Assembly: GCA_910574455.1 (NCBI GenBank)
Contig: CAJSYZ010000004.1
Span: 1,798,001-1,862,000, forward strand
DNA from: Trichaptum fuscoviolaceum
Lineage: Eukaryota > Basidiomycota > Agaricomycetes > Hymenochaetales > Trichaptaceae
Length of the DNA: 64,000 nucleotides
Direction: 5' to 3'
Notes under the pieces: generated by a model
Database searches by the model: none
The model's input: only the letters and a program-made list of their open reading frames with translations
Told to the model about the DNA's origin: nothing
Made by a program: the position numbers and the translations under genes
Shown here: piece after piece, positions 31,926-43,737 of the stretch
Layout: every line of letters begins with the position of its first letter
Numbering within the stretch: position 1 is the first letter of the stretch

Positions 31926-32633
31926 ATGCGGGTGACTTCACGCCAAGGTCAACTTGATCCCTCGTCCAGGTCCCTACCGCCATCGCGCTCGGAGCAAAAG
32001 CTCATGCAGGCATTCCGCGACATCTCGAGCTGGTGTGATCGTCTTTCGCTCCCGAAGACGATCATCGACATCGCAAAACAATTGTACAAACGTTCGACCG
32101 AAGAGAATCTGCTGAGGGGAAAGAACCTCGACGCAATTATTGCGGCGTGCATTTTCATCGCGTGTCGTCAGGCGCACGTCCCCCGGACGTTCCGCGAGAT
32201 CTGCAACCTGACCCACGTCTCAAAAAAGACTCTCGGACAGTGCTACAAGGCACTCGAGCGGGCTTTCAAACTGTCTCCGGGAGCATATGATGAACTCTCA
32301 GCTGCCAGCCCGTCTCTAGCCACAGGTGCCAAGGACCTGTTGGTACGCTATTGCAACTACTTGGATCTACCTCCTTCCCTAATACTTTCTTCATATGCAC
32401 CTCTGGGTAACGTGCTCTGTTGTGGGTACCGCAGCCTAACTGCTTGTTGTTGTGGTCGAGGACAACTTGAAGACTCGACTCGGAGTCGGAGTTACGCGAC
32501 ACGACTTGACGCGTGCCAGGCCTCCGGACACGTCACGATCACGTGCGCAAACCTGCTGAGGCTGAATGATGTTGCGCGGCTTACGCCATCGTCGAGACGT
32601 GTGCCACCCAGTGCGTCGTCTCCTCACCTTTAA
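31926..32633 (+). pseudogene. Truncated TFIIB-like (SUA7) paralogue
   Basis: From the ATG at 31926 about 150 residues match the fungal general transcription factor TFIIB core. The first cyclin fold is intact (LPKTIIDIAKQLYKR, LRGKNLDAIIAACIFIACRQ, VPRTFREICNLTHVSKKTLG), and the second begins with LLVRYCNYLDLPPS. After about 32376 the frame runs on to 32633 in unrelated sequence, so most of the second cyclin fold is missing. I also find no N-terminal zinc ribbon in the 500 bases upstream. The core part has no introns. TFIIB normally links TBP to RNA polymerase II; this copy could bind neither polymerase dock nor B-finger partners. A degenerate duplicate or retrocopy is most likely. Confidence 0.7.
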
Positions 32634-33884
32634 CCACAACAACAACGACGGCGCCTCAAGACCTCAAGACTTTCGCTAACTCTACGTTATTTGAATCGGT
32701 CTTCCCGCTTGGTGCTGTGTTGAGAATTGCTGGTGTTCTGTGGTCTTTGGTGCCTTAGGTGCAGTATCTTTCCTGCTCTGTCCATCCTTACACCTCCCTA
32801 CGTTCTTGACTCCATACCTTACTGGACATTACTTTCAACTGCGTCTATCGCCGTCTACCTTCCAACATTATCTGCCCCATTGTTACTAAGCAAACTACCT
32901 ATTCCTAATTTCCGAGCTGCCTGCCCTGATACGGTATCGACAAAGTGCCATTTCCATTCCTGAAGTCTCTTACAAGTCATCTCTTTCTCGTATCAAAAAT
33001 CGCAGGAATGCGGTCAATCAGTTCATCCTCTGTTTCTCAGTGTTTCCCTGTCAATCTGACCCTCAACGCTGCCATTTTTGCCACCGTGATTCTTCACTCA
33101 CTATATCTGCTGCTCCTACTCTCGCAGACCTATCCCAGTGAATGCCTTACCATATACATTTGCCAATTGTACACTCTTGAACCTATTTACTGTTCCTACG
33201 GAAGTTAGGCAAGTACTTGAACTCTTGCTTCTTCAAGTCGACGACGTGCCTAGTGCTCTGTTTATCCAGGCAAATACCTTCTCGCAAATCACGCAGTGTT
33301 TCTGATCGACTGGGTGCTCGGTTTCGGTCTCAACTGTCTCGTGCCTAGCTGGCTCGGCTTTCAATATGACGGAACGAACAGCGTCAAGGCCAGCTTAGAC
33401 TCATCCGTGGGCCTCTTGTACGCCTTGTCTAGTATCCTGCCGTAGAGTGGACCTACCCTATCCCATGACGATGCAAGACGTATCGCGCGAAAACCAACTT
33501 CATGAACGACGTTTATTGGGACTTCCATAATCTTGCTAAAGCCATGCAGCTACGTGAACATGTTCATGTCAGCACAGGGATGGAAATGTTACACATTCCG
33601 ATGCCATCTACGAAAAGTCTTCGTCAGTTTCATCTCTACCTTGCATTCACTTCTGAAAGTGAGGCGGTACTCCAGTTCCTCGCAAGGCCGGCGCTTAGCG
33701 TTTAGAAGATGGATCTGTCGGGTCATCGGATGGGTGAGGGTAGATAAAGGCAAAGCTGTGATTGCTTTTATGCTCACTATGCTGTCACATCTCGAAAGAG
33801 TCAAGGATGCAGTAAACCACTACGTCCGTATCCTCATATTATTTTCATCTATGTTGTAATTTCTGACATGATATTTCTCGTTAG
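32634..33884. other. No recognised gene
   Basis: Pyrimidine-rich plus-strand sequence with short open frames of unconvincing composition (Leu/Ser/Thr-rich). I found no splice-consistent gene. The stretch 33500-33700 has a 67-codon frame with no family I can name. Confidence 0.35.
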
Positions 33885-34735
33885 GTCATTCATACGGCGT
33901 TTACAACGACCCTCCGTTGTCGACTACAGGAGACAGGCCCTCGGAGTGCGCTGTTATGTTCACGACGTCTCTGATGGTTATATTAATCTTGGGTTTCGTT
34001 CACAGTCCGGAAGTACATGTAGCTCTCAGGTAAGAACTGAAGACGGATAAACATTTTATTATCGCTAACACCAGAATGCTTTGGAGACCTCTTAAGTGGT
34101 GTTATCCTGATGGATAGACCCACAAGAGAATTCTATCCTTTCCGGAACGGAAGTTCGCTAGATAATGCTTCCCATTTCTTGCATAGACTCGAAAGCCAGT
34201 CGCAATTATGTAAGTTACATTCACATGTTACTACTGGTAATGAGTCTACTTCTTGCAGCAGGACAGGTGTTGTTCGACATTGCATTGTTGACTTCGGAGA
34301 CTTCTCAATCTTTGGAACCCTATGTCCATCGACGAGTTCAGGCAAAGAGGGGAGCGGATCCTAATTAAGCGCCATACGATTGTACCATTCGTTACCTGTT
34401 GATGTATTTAGGGATCTTCCTGCAGGTGAGTGCTTATTATAATTTGTTAGAATGACGCACACAAGAAACGGAAGTGTCATCAGAGACCTGTTGCATTCTT
34501 GCAACGCCTTTGTAGGCAGATGGCATGCCGAGTTCCATCCGATAGACCAACCGTGTAGAACCAGACGATGTTTTCAGAGATCATCTCTGGTCAGCAAGCC
34601 CCTGCGTTATTCTCACCTATGCCTAGACGTTGCGAAGATTTCATGCCTATAGTACTTATGGATATACTTACGTGCCACCGGACAATGAGCAAGGCGGCGA
34701 GTATGGACTCTAAACAGTTGGCAATACTCGCGAAT
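33885..34735 (+). pseudogene. Degenerate kinase-like gene copy C
   Basis: Fragments of the kinase-like family of gene B can be followed in order but in shifting frames. They are a piece like RRFNDPP...RQTLEV (33895-33950), the Asn-Ile-Met-Met catalytic-loop exon (34085-34145), the IVDFGDFS exon (34270-34370), the VDVF block (34395-34425) and the C-lobe helix rich in QQA (34565-34690). Several frameshifts and stops prevent translation. Spacing mirrors the exon layout of gene B, so it derives from an intron-bearing duplicate and not from a processed copy. Confidence 0.65.
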
Positions 34736-35065
34736 GACGCATCTTCGAGACGTACTAATCAACGCAAATTTAGCACTACTTCCGGTGGGGAACGTGCTCA
34801 AAGCTCTTCGCTTCGAATTGTCCGTGCTCGATGCTACCTCGTAGCTGCAGTAGTGCCGCACTGCCAGTACGTCGCAGCTGCCGACAAGCAGCCGGACACA
34901 CCCGAACAAGACGACCCCAATATGACAACTGTCGCCACAGCTAAGCCCATCGCCTCCATCTGACGATTCACCTCCACCGCAATCACAACCACAATCAGGC
35001 GCAATGCAGTGTCTCGACTGACATCATGATGATTTCTGACGATACCTAGGCCATCCACATGGGCA

Positions 35066-35308
35066 ATGACTCACTCCTTCGCTAAGCTAACAGCGAAAAT
35101 TTCGACAATCGCTGCCGCTCTTGTCCTCTTTTCTGTTATTGTTGTATTCTCCTCTCGACGGCTGTATGGAATACCAAACTTGCTTTCCTCAAGCGACGGA
35201 ACTACAGTGACGACGGTGATTTCGGAGATACCTTTTGTAGTAGTAACTAATAAATTCCCGCACTGCCAGGTCGGTGTTCAAGGCTTTAGTAAGTCCGATC
35301 GCCTTTAA
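35066..35308 (+). CDS. Small putative single-pass membrane ORF
   Basis: 80 residues with one clear hydrophobic helix (STIAAALVLFSVIVVFSS) near the N-terminus, followed by SRRLYG. It resembles the membrane-anchor last exon of kinase-like gene B in position and composition. It may be only the 3' remnant of pseudogene copy C. Low confidence as an independent gene. Confidence 0.25.
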   Translation: MTHSFAKLTAKISTIAAALVLFSVIVVFSSRRLYGIPNLLSSSDGTTVTTVISEIPFVVVTNKFPHCQVGVQGFSKSDRL

Positions 35309-35897
35309 GAAGTTTTGCCGAAGGGCGCACCTCACATTTATTCTTTAAGAGTTTGCACCAAGTCTTTTAGACGACAAAATCACGAGCGGCAATGGCTCGG
35401 AGCTAGTCTATCACTGGCACTTCGAATATCGCTCTTCAATGGACACGTTTTTGTTCTCTAGCTTCAAGATGCTCTTCGTTGCCGGGAAAATGCTGCCTTG
35501 CTACACGAGCATCAAATTCTACTAGTGCAACGATAGCCTTTTCCGTCCGACTATGGTTTTCTATCTGCACAAAAAACAAGAGAATACAAGTACCGAAATA
35601 ATAATGTAATACCCTGTTGTCTCGTCGCCATCGGTGGCTCGCGGTAATAATGCAAACTCGACCTATTACCAATGCTAGCTTCTGAAACAATACGCCGGCG
35701 AGGGCAACAACGTTGCCTACTTCTCTTATTGTCTCTGCGACCCTTGGCAAATCGACAGCTTGTCTGGTGATTCGCAGTACGATATCTACGGTTTGAAGAT
35801 GCGCTTCAGGATGAAAAGCTTAAAAACCCAGCTCCATCACCAATGATTCACAGCCCATATTCTAGCTAAATCGCACGACAAACGTGAATCAGTATCC

Positions 35898-37392
35898 ATG
35901 TCTTCACAATATCATCCATATTCCAATCGACCAGTTGTACCTAGTGGTGCTTCCACAGCGATTGATGCGCGGAGGGCAGACCAGATCCGTGCCTTAACGG
36001 AGCACGGAATCTTTGATCTACTTCCCCACGAGAAATGGTGGAGAGACCACTATCATATACTCGTGGCGCACGGCTATCGCCTTCGGTACCGATACTTCCC
36101 TGGTAGGACACCTTCTTGGTCGGGTGTCAACATCAGCCCGTACGTTTGCGACGACGCATATCATTCGCGTGTGAGCCTTGGTAGTCGTTGAAAACACCAC
36201 GCTTTTAATACTTAACGTTAAATAGAACCCCTCCGTTATCGACGCCATGAGGATGAATGATCAGACTATCGTACTCATCACATATGCTAGATCTACGTCG
36301 AATGAGGCTGCCACAGCCGCATTTTTGGCTGATCCTGCGAACGGCGACCATCCCAGTAACAGAGTTGCCCAAGTACTCGATGTGTTCACGGACCCTTCTG
36401 ATCCGGAGACGACTTTTATAGTCCGTCACATTTCTCGGCCATTTAATTCTCCCCCGTTTGGCAGAGTTAGTGATGTAACAGACTTCTTCATGCAGACCTT
36501 AGAAGTACGTCTTACAGTTCGCTTAGCGTACGCTAATTTGCTGCTGACTCCTGAAACTCGCTCAGGGACTTGTATTTTTGCACGGTAGAGGGATAGCCCA
36601 CTTGTAAGGAATAATTGGCCTGATTTCTATGTTTCGTCGTCCTAAAAAATCTTTATCCATTTAACAATTAGGAATTTAAGACATCCGAACATAGAGATGC
36701 GAGCCGACCACCTATTCCCACATGCTTTCCATGCCGCTTGGCAAGATAGGTCTGCTCAACATGTACATCTGCCTGTTCAGCACCTACCTAGGTCGTCCGG
36801 TCCTCCACCGGTTTACGTGTTTGTTGACTTCAGTAACTCCTCTATCGCTGATCCGGTGCATCCGCATCACATTGGTGACGTACAACGTTTGGGCCTAGAC
36901 GAAGACTTTCGTGCAGAAGATGCATACTGCGTCGATATTTTCACATTGGGAAAAGTATTTGGAGAATTTATTAATGTACCTCTTCCCTTGCTATCTAGTT
37001 ATTTCGACAATGGCTGACAGGGTATTCTATAGGAATATAGGCATCTAGACTTCCTGATACCTTTGGTACACGAAATGACGAATGGCAGCATAGACGCACA
37101 AGCTGCTCTGAATATGCTCAGCGGAATCTTAGCGCGCCAGCGCCTCGGAGGGGTAAACTTGCGCTGGGACCTTCAGCGACGTGATCAATCGACCTTGTGG
37201 CGTGTTACTAGCAACGTATGCTCGGCTCTCCGCGAAATAAGGCGGTTCATCATAATTTATATCTGTACGTTAAATCCCTCTACTACTGGCATCTAAGAAA
37301 TTACTGAGAGTTTCGTTATAGACTTCCCGGCAACCAATGAATTAAGGAAGTTATTCTTTCCCAGACTTCACGGCCATGACCGTGTAGATTAG
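35898..37392 (+). CDS. Kinase-like protein D, apparent pseudokinase
   Basis: Six exons in phase: 35898-36170, 36226-36504, 36566-36603, 36672-36975, 37033-37264 and 37322-37392 (398 residues). Exons 2 and 3 have exactly the lengths found in gene B (279 and 38 nt). The N-terminal signature is present (KWWRDHYHILVAHGYRLRYR, then PGRTPSW). The catalytic machinery is lost: the VAIK lysine is replaced (IVLITYAR), HRDL reads HLNL, and DFG reads DFS. The frame and splice sites are nevertheless clean, which suggests selection for a non-catalytic role such as scaffolding or competition with active paralogues. Its last exon lacks the long hydrophobic helix of gene B. Confidence 0.75.
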
Positions 37393-38177
37393 TTTATATA
37401 GAATACAAATATGCTTATACTTCTTCAACATTGATTCTTGATCTTTATTGATTTGAGTCTTTCAATCAACCAAGTGAGCGTCACGGTGAGCCAGTCGGCT
37501 TCGGATAAGTGCACCTCCGTTCCACCCCGGCTGGCCCGGGGTAATCGAAGTCATATGCAAACCATGTGATCCTCTCTGAGCTTGCTCTACTGTTTCTCCT
37601 CAACGGCACCAGATTTATTCCCTGCGTGGGAGCCTGGAGGGTCGCTTGAGTAGTAATAGGAGACTGGAAGTAACCCACCCGGTCCCACAGTAGTATGCCA
37701 ACTTGAAGGATTCGTGACTAGACCAACCTCGCTCCCAGGACTCGGACGATAAGCTACTTCAACTGAGTTCGGTTATGGAAACCGGCTCTGACGGCCCCTG
37801 GCCCGGGGATCGAGTTTGCTATTTGGCTCCAACTTGAACTTCTCAGCACAACGGCTTATTCTTTTCGGTAAACATTTCTTCCTTACTTCCTGGCTCACCC
37901 TTGTGATAATAGTTTAAGACTGATTTAAAGTAACAATGTATCTGCTTGCTTCAACGAAATATGTAGTACGTACATTATTTCTACTGTCATGATCAATCTC
38001 TTCCAAGTTGCCGGCTCCGAGCCGGAGCCTGCCACTGGCACTGCCAGTGGCAGTCTGAGCCCTGAGTGAGCGGAGTTTCAAAGTTCGTTTCCAAACTTGA
38101 TAAAACATGGCACACAGCGCTGACCTTCTCTTTCATCGACTTCTTATCTGTTCTTCAAACTAAGCTACTGATTAAGT
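37393..38177. other. Intergenic with palindromic words
   Basis: No gene. At about 38010-38065 the recurring vocabulary appears again: CCGGCTCCGAGCCGG, CCACTGGCACTGCCAGTGG and CTGAGCCCTGAGTGAG. Another set of CC/GG-rich words and ACTTCAACTGAG lies at 37680-37840. Confidence 0.4.
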
Positions 38178-39557
38178 ATGGATAATATTTCGGACTTCAT
38201 ACAGAACCTATCATCATACTCCCGTTCACAAAGCGTCCTGGCTCAAAGCGATGTTCATCGGGCATTCTATAGTCGCCAAGCAAATCAAAGATTCTTCGCA
38301 TTGCGAAGTCACGAATCCTGGTGGCGAAACCACGCTGCAACTATCAAGAAGGACGGATACCGTCTTCGTCCTCGATTTCGCCCAAACTGGAAGCCAGTTT
38401 GGCTCAATAGCGACCTTAACCCTGAAATGTTTGAAGACGCTTACGCTCATAAAGTGAGTGCTACGCTCAGTATATGAACCTCCCCATTCGCTGACTGTAT
38501 CAAACCTCAAAGGCAGAAAATGTAATGGACGCTAATCGACTTGAGGACGGACAAACAATTGCTATTAAGCGGGTAAGAAGGGCAAGCAACGAAATTGCGG
38601 TCGCAATGTTTTTCTCCTCTGAAAGCAATCGCGAACAGTCGGAAAACCACTGTGTCCCGATACTGCATCACTTTTATGACAGACTAGACCCACAATGGGA
38701 CTATCTTGTCATGCCTCTTCTTCGGAAGTTTGATAGTCCGGAGTTCTATGCTGCAAGTGAAGTGGTTGAGTTCGTCCGTCAGACCCTAGAGGTAACAAAT
38801 AAATCAAACACACATCTTTCTCGATTACAATCTCACAGTGATTGACAGGGTCTGGATTATATGCATTCTATGGGTATCGTGCATAGGTACGTAGTGAACC
38901 CCCGCCAGTGCTGTTCAGTCTTACAAGTAAACAGAAATCTAACAGATCATCATATCATGATGGAAGGCAGTGCTCTGTTTCCGGGCGGATTTCACCCATC
39001 TCGCCAAGATAGGTCACCAGATTGCAAGAGCAAGGCATTTCCAATTCGACGCGTCGACGCACAGGTGCCTGTGCGATACTATTTCATCGACTTCAGTCAA
39101 GCAGTGCAGGTCCAGAGCACGGCCTTTCGCTCTATCTCAGGCCACAAAAAGGGACCCGATGGCACTCTAGACCAGATCACGGGCGAATCTTACGAATCAT
39201 TTCAAGTTGACATATATGCCTTGGGCCAACTATATAGATCAGCCTTTATCAATGCATGTACTATTCCCTGGGTTAACGTGTCCTCTCAAGCTCACATCGG
39301 TTCTTGCTTTCATACAGAAATACACCAATGTCGACTTCTTGATGTCCCTGGTAGACGCAATGACTACAGACACGGAATCAGGTCGACCGTCAGCAGCTGT
39401 TACAACACAGATATTCCAAGACATCATATGTGATCTTCCAATACCCACAGATTGGCGCCTTTCTCAACCTGATGAGCCTAGGTTTTCAAGAATATACAAA
39501 AATTTGAGCTTTGCACTTTCACGAAAGAATGTCACTGAGAAGGTAGACACAAAGTAG
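38178..39557 (+). CDS. Kinase-like protein E, partly degenerate catalytic site
   Basis: Likely exons 38178-38453, 38513-38791, 38849-38886, 38935-39271 and 39318-39557 (389 residues); the fourth donor (GTTAAC) is the least certain. It is the same family as genes B, D and F: WWRNHAATIKKDGYRLRPRF, then PNWKPVWL. The VAIK equivalent keeps its lysine (IAIKRV), but HRD reads HRN, the loop Asn is His (DHHIMM) and DFG reads DFS. It should bind poorly or not at all to Mg-ATP and is best called a pseudokinase. There is no membrane helix at the C-terminus (ends VDTK). It stands next to gene D in the same orientation, consistent with tandem duplication. Confidence 0.7.
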
Positions 39558-39783
39558 CAAAGTCAAGTGAGTTTGCTATCTTCTTTTTTCTGAGCTCACG
39601 GTTTGATAAACTTTTGTATAGGACTGCACGATAATCCATATACACAGGCACAAGAAATAGTCAAATTGCCCTTGCCAAGATTCCACTCTTTCTAAAGAAA
39701 AACTTGACATTTCACCACTCTGCAACAACCAATTAAGCTGGACAGGTTGACACAGATCTATTTTAAACTTACTGAAGATCAGC

Positions 39784-41870
39784 CTAGTCGTCATGAATCT
39801 GATCTGGTTTCAACACTGTAGTTCGACTAAAGTTAGAATTTGCTTGAGAAATATTTTTAGTGGCAAGATATTTGCTGGCTAACATAACAGCAACAGATGC
39901 GAGTGTCATCGTTCCTGTCCGACAAATCAAATGCTGCTATTAGATTGCTTGCTTGATTTTGCTTACCAGCATACATCGCAACACCCTGAAATGTCGAATT
40001 GTTCTGCTTAATTACACCTGAGATCGGAGGGCCGGCTAGAGCACCTGAAATACATGAGTGTGTTAGAGGGTTTAACATTTAGCCAGATGACAGCATTACC
40101 CAGCCCCATTACAGTCATTTGCATGCCACTTCGTCTTCCAAGGTCTTCTGTTGCGCCGAGGTGGGCAACAGGAACCGGAAAGAGACAGATAAAAGCTCCT
40201 GTCGATATCCTTGACCACGAGATGCAAAGATATAAGTTTTGTAAATCACGGATTCGGTGTAGGAGAGGGTAACTTACCCGTAAAGAATTGTTACAACAGT
40301 GAATGTCGCTTCAGTCGATACGTATCCCCATGTATATGTCAAGATAGCTGCAAGCGTCGTGAATATGGCCATGGTGTTGACGGCCCCGAATGAAAGAGCA
40401 AGGAAACCGCTCCCGATTCGACCAACGGCAGAAGCAGCATTGACAATTGCGACCAGGTCTAATGCGAAAGAAGGCCGTATTCCGGCCGACTCCGCACTTA
40501 CCCCCAGGAAGACGAGAGCTATACGCTCTTGAATTGGGTGACACAGGCGTACAGCGTATTGGAAGACTCACGGGTATACAATCCAAGAAAGGCAACGAAC
40601 GTCGATAGGACGTACAATAAGTAAGCTCGGCTAGCAAAAGCACGAATATCGAATATCCTGGGTAGCTTCTTCCGCGGAGGAAGACGCGTTCTCATTACCT
40701 GGTAATGACACTTTATGAGCTAACGTCCATGGGGTCATAGACTTGGAAACATACCAGACATCCGATAATAAAGGAAACGAGGTTGATGAAGGCGATAGTC
40801 CGGATGGTCCATTTGAACCTGGCCATATATTGAGGAGAAGTCAAATCGCGGAAACATTACTTACCCGATGGATGGAACCAAGTTGCGAAATATGATGGGA
40901 TATATTATGCCGCCTACGGACGATCCAAATGAAATGATAGAAAACGCCAATGGCCTGCGCTTTCTGACTGAGATTAATATCAGTTTGGCCAAAAGCAGGA
41001 CCTTGATTGCACATAATTGTGCTTACACCAATGGGAGACTACGGCCATGCACGGGATGTATATGCAGCCGGCGGAGAACTACATGAGCACTATTGTGAGT
41101 GAAATGCTAGGGAAGCCGTGGACAAACTTACGCCGAGGAGCGCACCCTGACACAACACAAATTGCCAGTAATCTTTGCATTCTGCCGTCAAGAAGTTCGC
41201 AATAGTCATTGCTGTACAAGCTGTAATGAGCGTAGCCTTGAAATACCCAAGATCAAATAATCGGCCTGCGAGTAAACCCTAAGTCGATTTGTTAGGTTTT
41301 ACCTATGTGACGTGAGGAAAATGTTTGGGATAGTAAGCGTACCGGGAAGAATATCAGTGAATACTGTAAGTGAATTGTGTCAGCAGCAGGAAGAAAGACA
41401 GCTTTCAGCGGCTAAATACCTGCAACGATCCGATCCAGGCACTGCAGGAACGGTTACATGTAAGGCATATTTTCGTAACAAACTATTAACCCTACATTTG
41501 AGACGGTGTGTCATTTGCCAATAGGACAGTCTCGTAGTAGTCCTGGAAAGTCTGAGGAAAGTGGTTGTGAGTAAAGAACATTGCTTCAAAGATGTAATCG
41601 CTTACAGCCCATGACACAAAGTATCCGAATGTCGCCATTGACAAGAAAAATCCCTTCGACCAGACTCCATTAGGATATTACACCGGGAGGAAGATATAAA
41701 GTCTGTACCCCAAACAGTACGAGCCAAGCATGGAGGCCGCCGTCTGGTATGCTGTCGTCGAGTTGGGCTTCTGAGTCGTCCTCGCTAGCTGGATTTTGTT
41801 TTTCCGTAACGTCCTGCTGTGGCAGTACATCCATCCTCGAACTTGATGGACTATCTTCAGTCAACTCCAT
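39784..41870 (-). CDS. MFS transporter, monocarboxylate-permease type
   Basis: About a dozen exons can be read on the minus strand from MELTEDSPSSSRMDV (ATG at 41870) to a TAG at 39786-39784. Diagnostic pieces in order are DGGLHAWLVLFGV, FQDYYETVLL, GLLAGRLFDLGYFKA, AGCIYIPCMAVVSHW, SSVGGIIYPIIFRNLV, FKWTIRTIAFINLVSFIIG, AIVNAASAVGRIGSGFLA, LAGPPISG and a terminal helix (TLASVAVMLASKYLA). The Asp-Gly-Gly N-terminal motif and twelve-helix pattern fit fungal MCT-like major facilitator proteins that move organic acids or similar solutes across the plasma membrane. Near 40900-40925 the frame before (KAQAIGV) and after (SSVGGIIYP) differ by one base without a usable intron, so the gene may be frameshifted. 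Confidence 0.7.
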
Positions 41871-43737
41871 TATAACAGTACACAGAGAAGGAGTCAAGAA
41901 TCTGTAGAGAGCGTGAAGGAGTAGAGATACGTCCCTTTGAGTGCGGAAACTAGTGTATCTCGAAAAGCGCTTTATCGGGCCCCGCGAGCAGGGAATACTT
42001 CATTGGATGCATTGCGATGGTGGATCACTTGCGAAGAGGCGAAGAGACGGATCACAATTTGACTTCACCGGACTCGGACTCATAAGTTCCGTTCACGGTG
42101 AATAGTGCTGGTTCGTCGGTTTATTTCGTCGGTTCTTAAACGAAGAGACGTTGGAAGAACAGCAATTTGCCGCATTTCATCCTTTTCCCTCCATACTCTC
42201 ATTTTTCTGAGAAAGCACGACAGATTCAGCGACAAGAGAGAACTTAAATTGAACAATACTTCGTAGAAGACATAATGAAAGTGAAAATGTGAAGGTCAGG
42301 CTCACTGGCAGAGTAACCCAACCTGTTGTCTGTGACATACTAGTAACGGACACCTGAGACGCGTTGGCAGAAGCACCAACTCGAAGATAGAAATTACTTG
42401 ATTAGGGTGGATTTAAACCTAAAATGGAAGTCTTTTACATTCAAGTTAAAGCTCTTATACCAGTCGCACATTTTTGTGACGGTAGTGTGTGACCCTAGTA
42501 CAGTGCCTCTGGTCAAGCGTGGGAATATGCCTACCTATGTAGTCTTGCTACTAGTATGCCAGGGGATCACGATCCGAACAGGCCCTAAGTAGTAGAGGTC
42601 CTTTAGCTTCGAGTCTCAAACGGCGTGTTGTTTACCCTCATCCATCGAACTGCATAACTTTGCGACCTATTTCAGCATAGCTACCAGTGGCCCGTCTATG
42701 AAAGCATGGTGCCATCATGCGTTGTCACTGGCACCATGGCGTTGACAGATGACGGCTAACATAAGCTCACGAAGATCATGAATCCAACAAGAGAACAAGG
42801 ACATCGGGAGTCGGAGGTGAATTGAAGCTCAAGCTTGTAGTCATAACACTCTGATGTGGTAGGCTGCACTTACTTTCCTTGTCTGGCACTATATCAGTAG
42901 CTGACAGCTCCGATAGTATGCTTCAAGTTATGGTAAGCTCCACGGTGTTCAAGTTTTTCATAAAAGGTTTTTGTTTTGTTGAACCGATTACAGGGATATC
43001 CAAACAAAACAATAGCAGCTGATGTCACATCTAAAGCTCACGATTCTCATGAGGATCTTCTGTGGAGATAAAACGCGAAGAAAATCCCGATCATGTCTAT
43101 AAATCACTGATTGTCGATTGTCGAAGGTTGCGAGTTGGGCGGCTGAACTTTCGCAACCGCCGCTGAACCCCGATATCCCCACTTCTCCGTATGAAAGAAG
43201 ATCAGACATAGGAGGACATTTGTACTCTCAATCCCGATAATCTTAATCCGAGGCGTAGTCTATGGTGAGAATAGTTCAGTCATCAGTACGTAGGGATTCC
43301 CACTGGCATGCTGGTGTGCCTTTGATAAGTGCCTTACTGGTACTCGGTGCCAGCAAAATACAATGGCCATAGATCGATCTTGATGCAAGTAAATCCAAGT
43401 CGCCAGGCATGTCTTCTCCGACCCATAGAATCTATTTGTTCGCTCTATCGATGCACCAAATGTGCCCGATCAAACTCAGTCCGTATGACATCTGGTTTAA
43501 GCGTACGTACTTTCCATCATTATAATTGTACTTGTTGACACATCGTAGAACAAGGTTACCATGCTGATTGAGGAAAGATAAACTGATGACCGCCGTGGAG
43601 GGAATGAGCGGTAGATAGGCTATGTTGGTCCAAGACTGCATGAACTTATCCAGACGCACCGCGGTGCATTTAAAAACTCGTCCCATTATCGTGGCGAGCA
43701 ATCTTGTCTTCCCAGCACTAACAAGATACCTCCGAAA
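41871..43737. other. Intergenic, no supported gene
   Basis: Mixed AT-rich sequence with short frames only. I could not assemble any family-like protein on either strand. A minus-strand frame of 89 codons (about 43432-43701) is unremarkable. A few CACTGGCA words occur at about 42302, 42726 and 43301. Confidence 0.4.
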
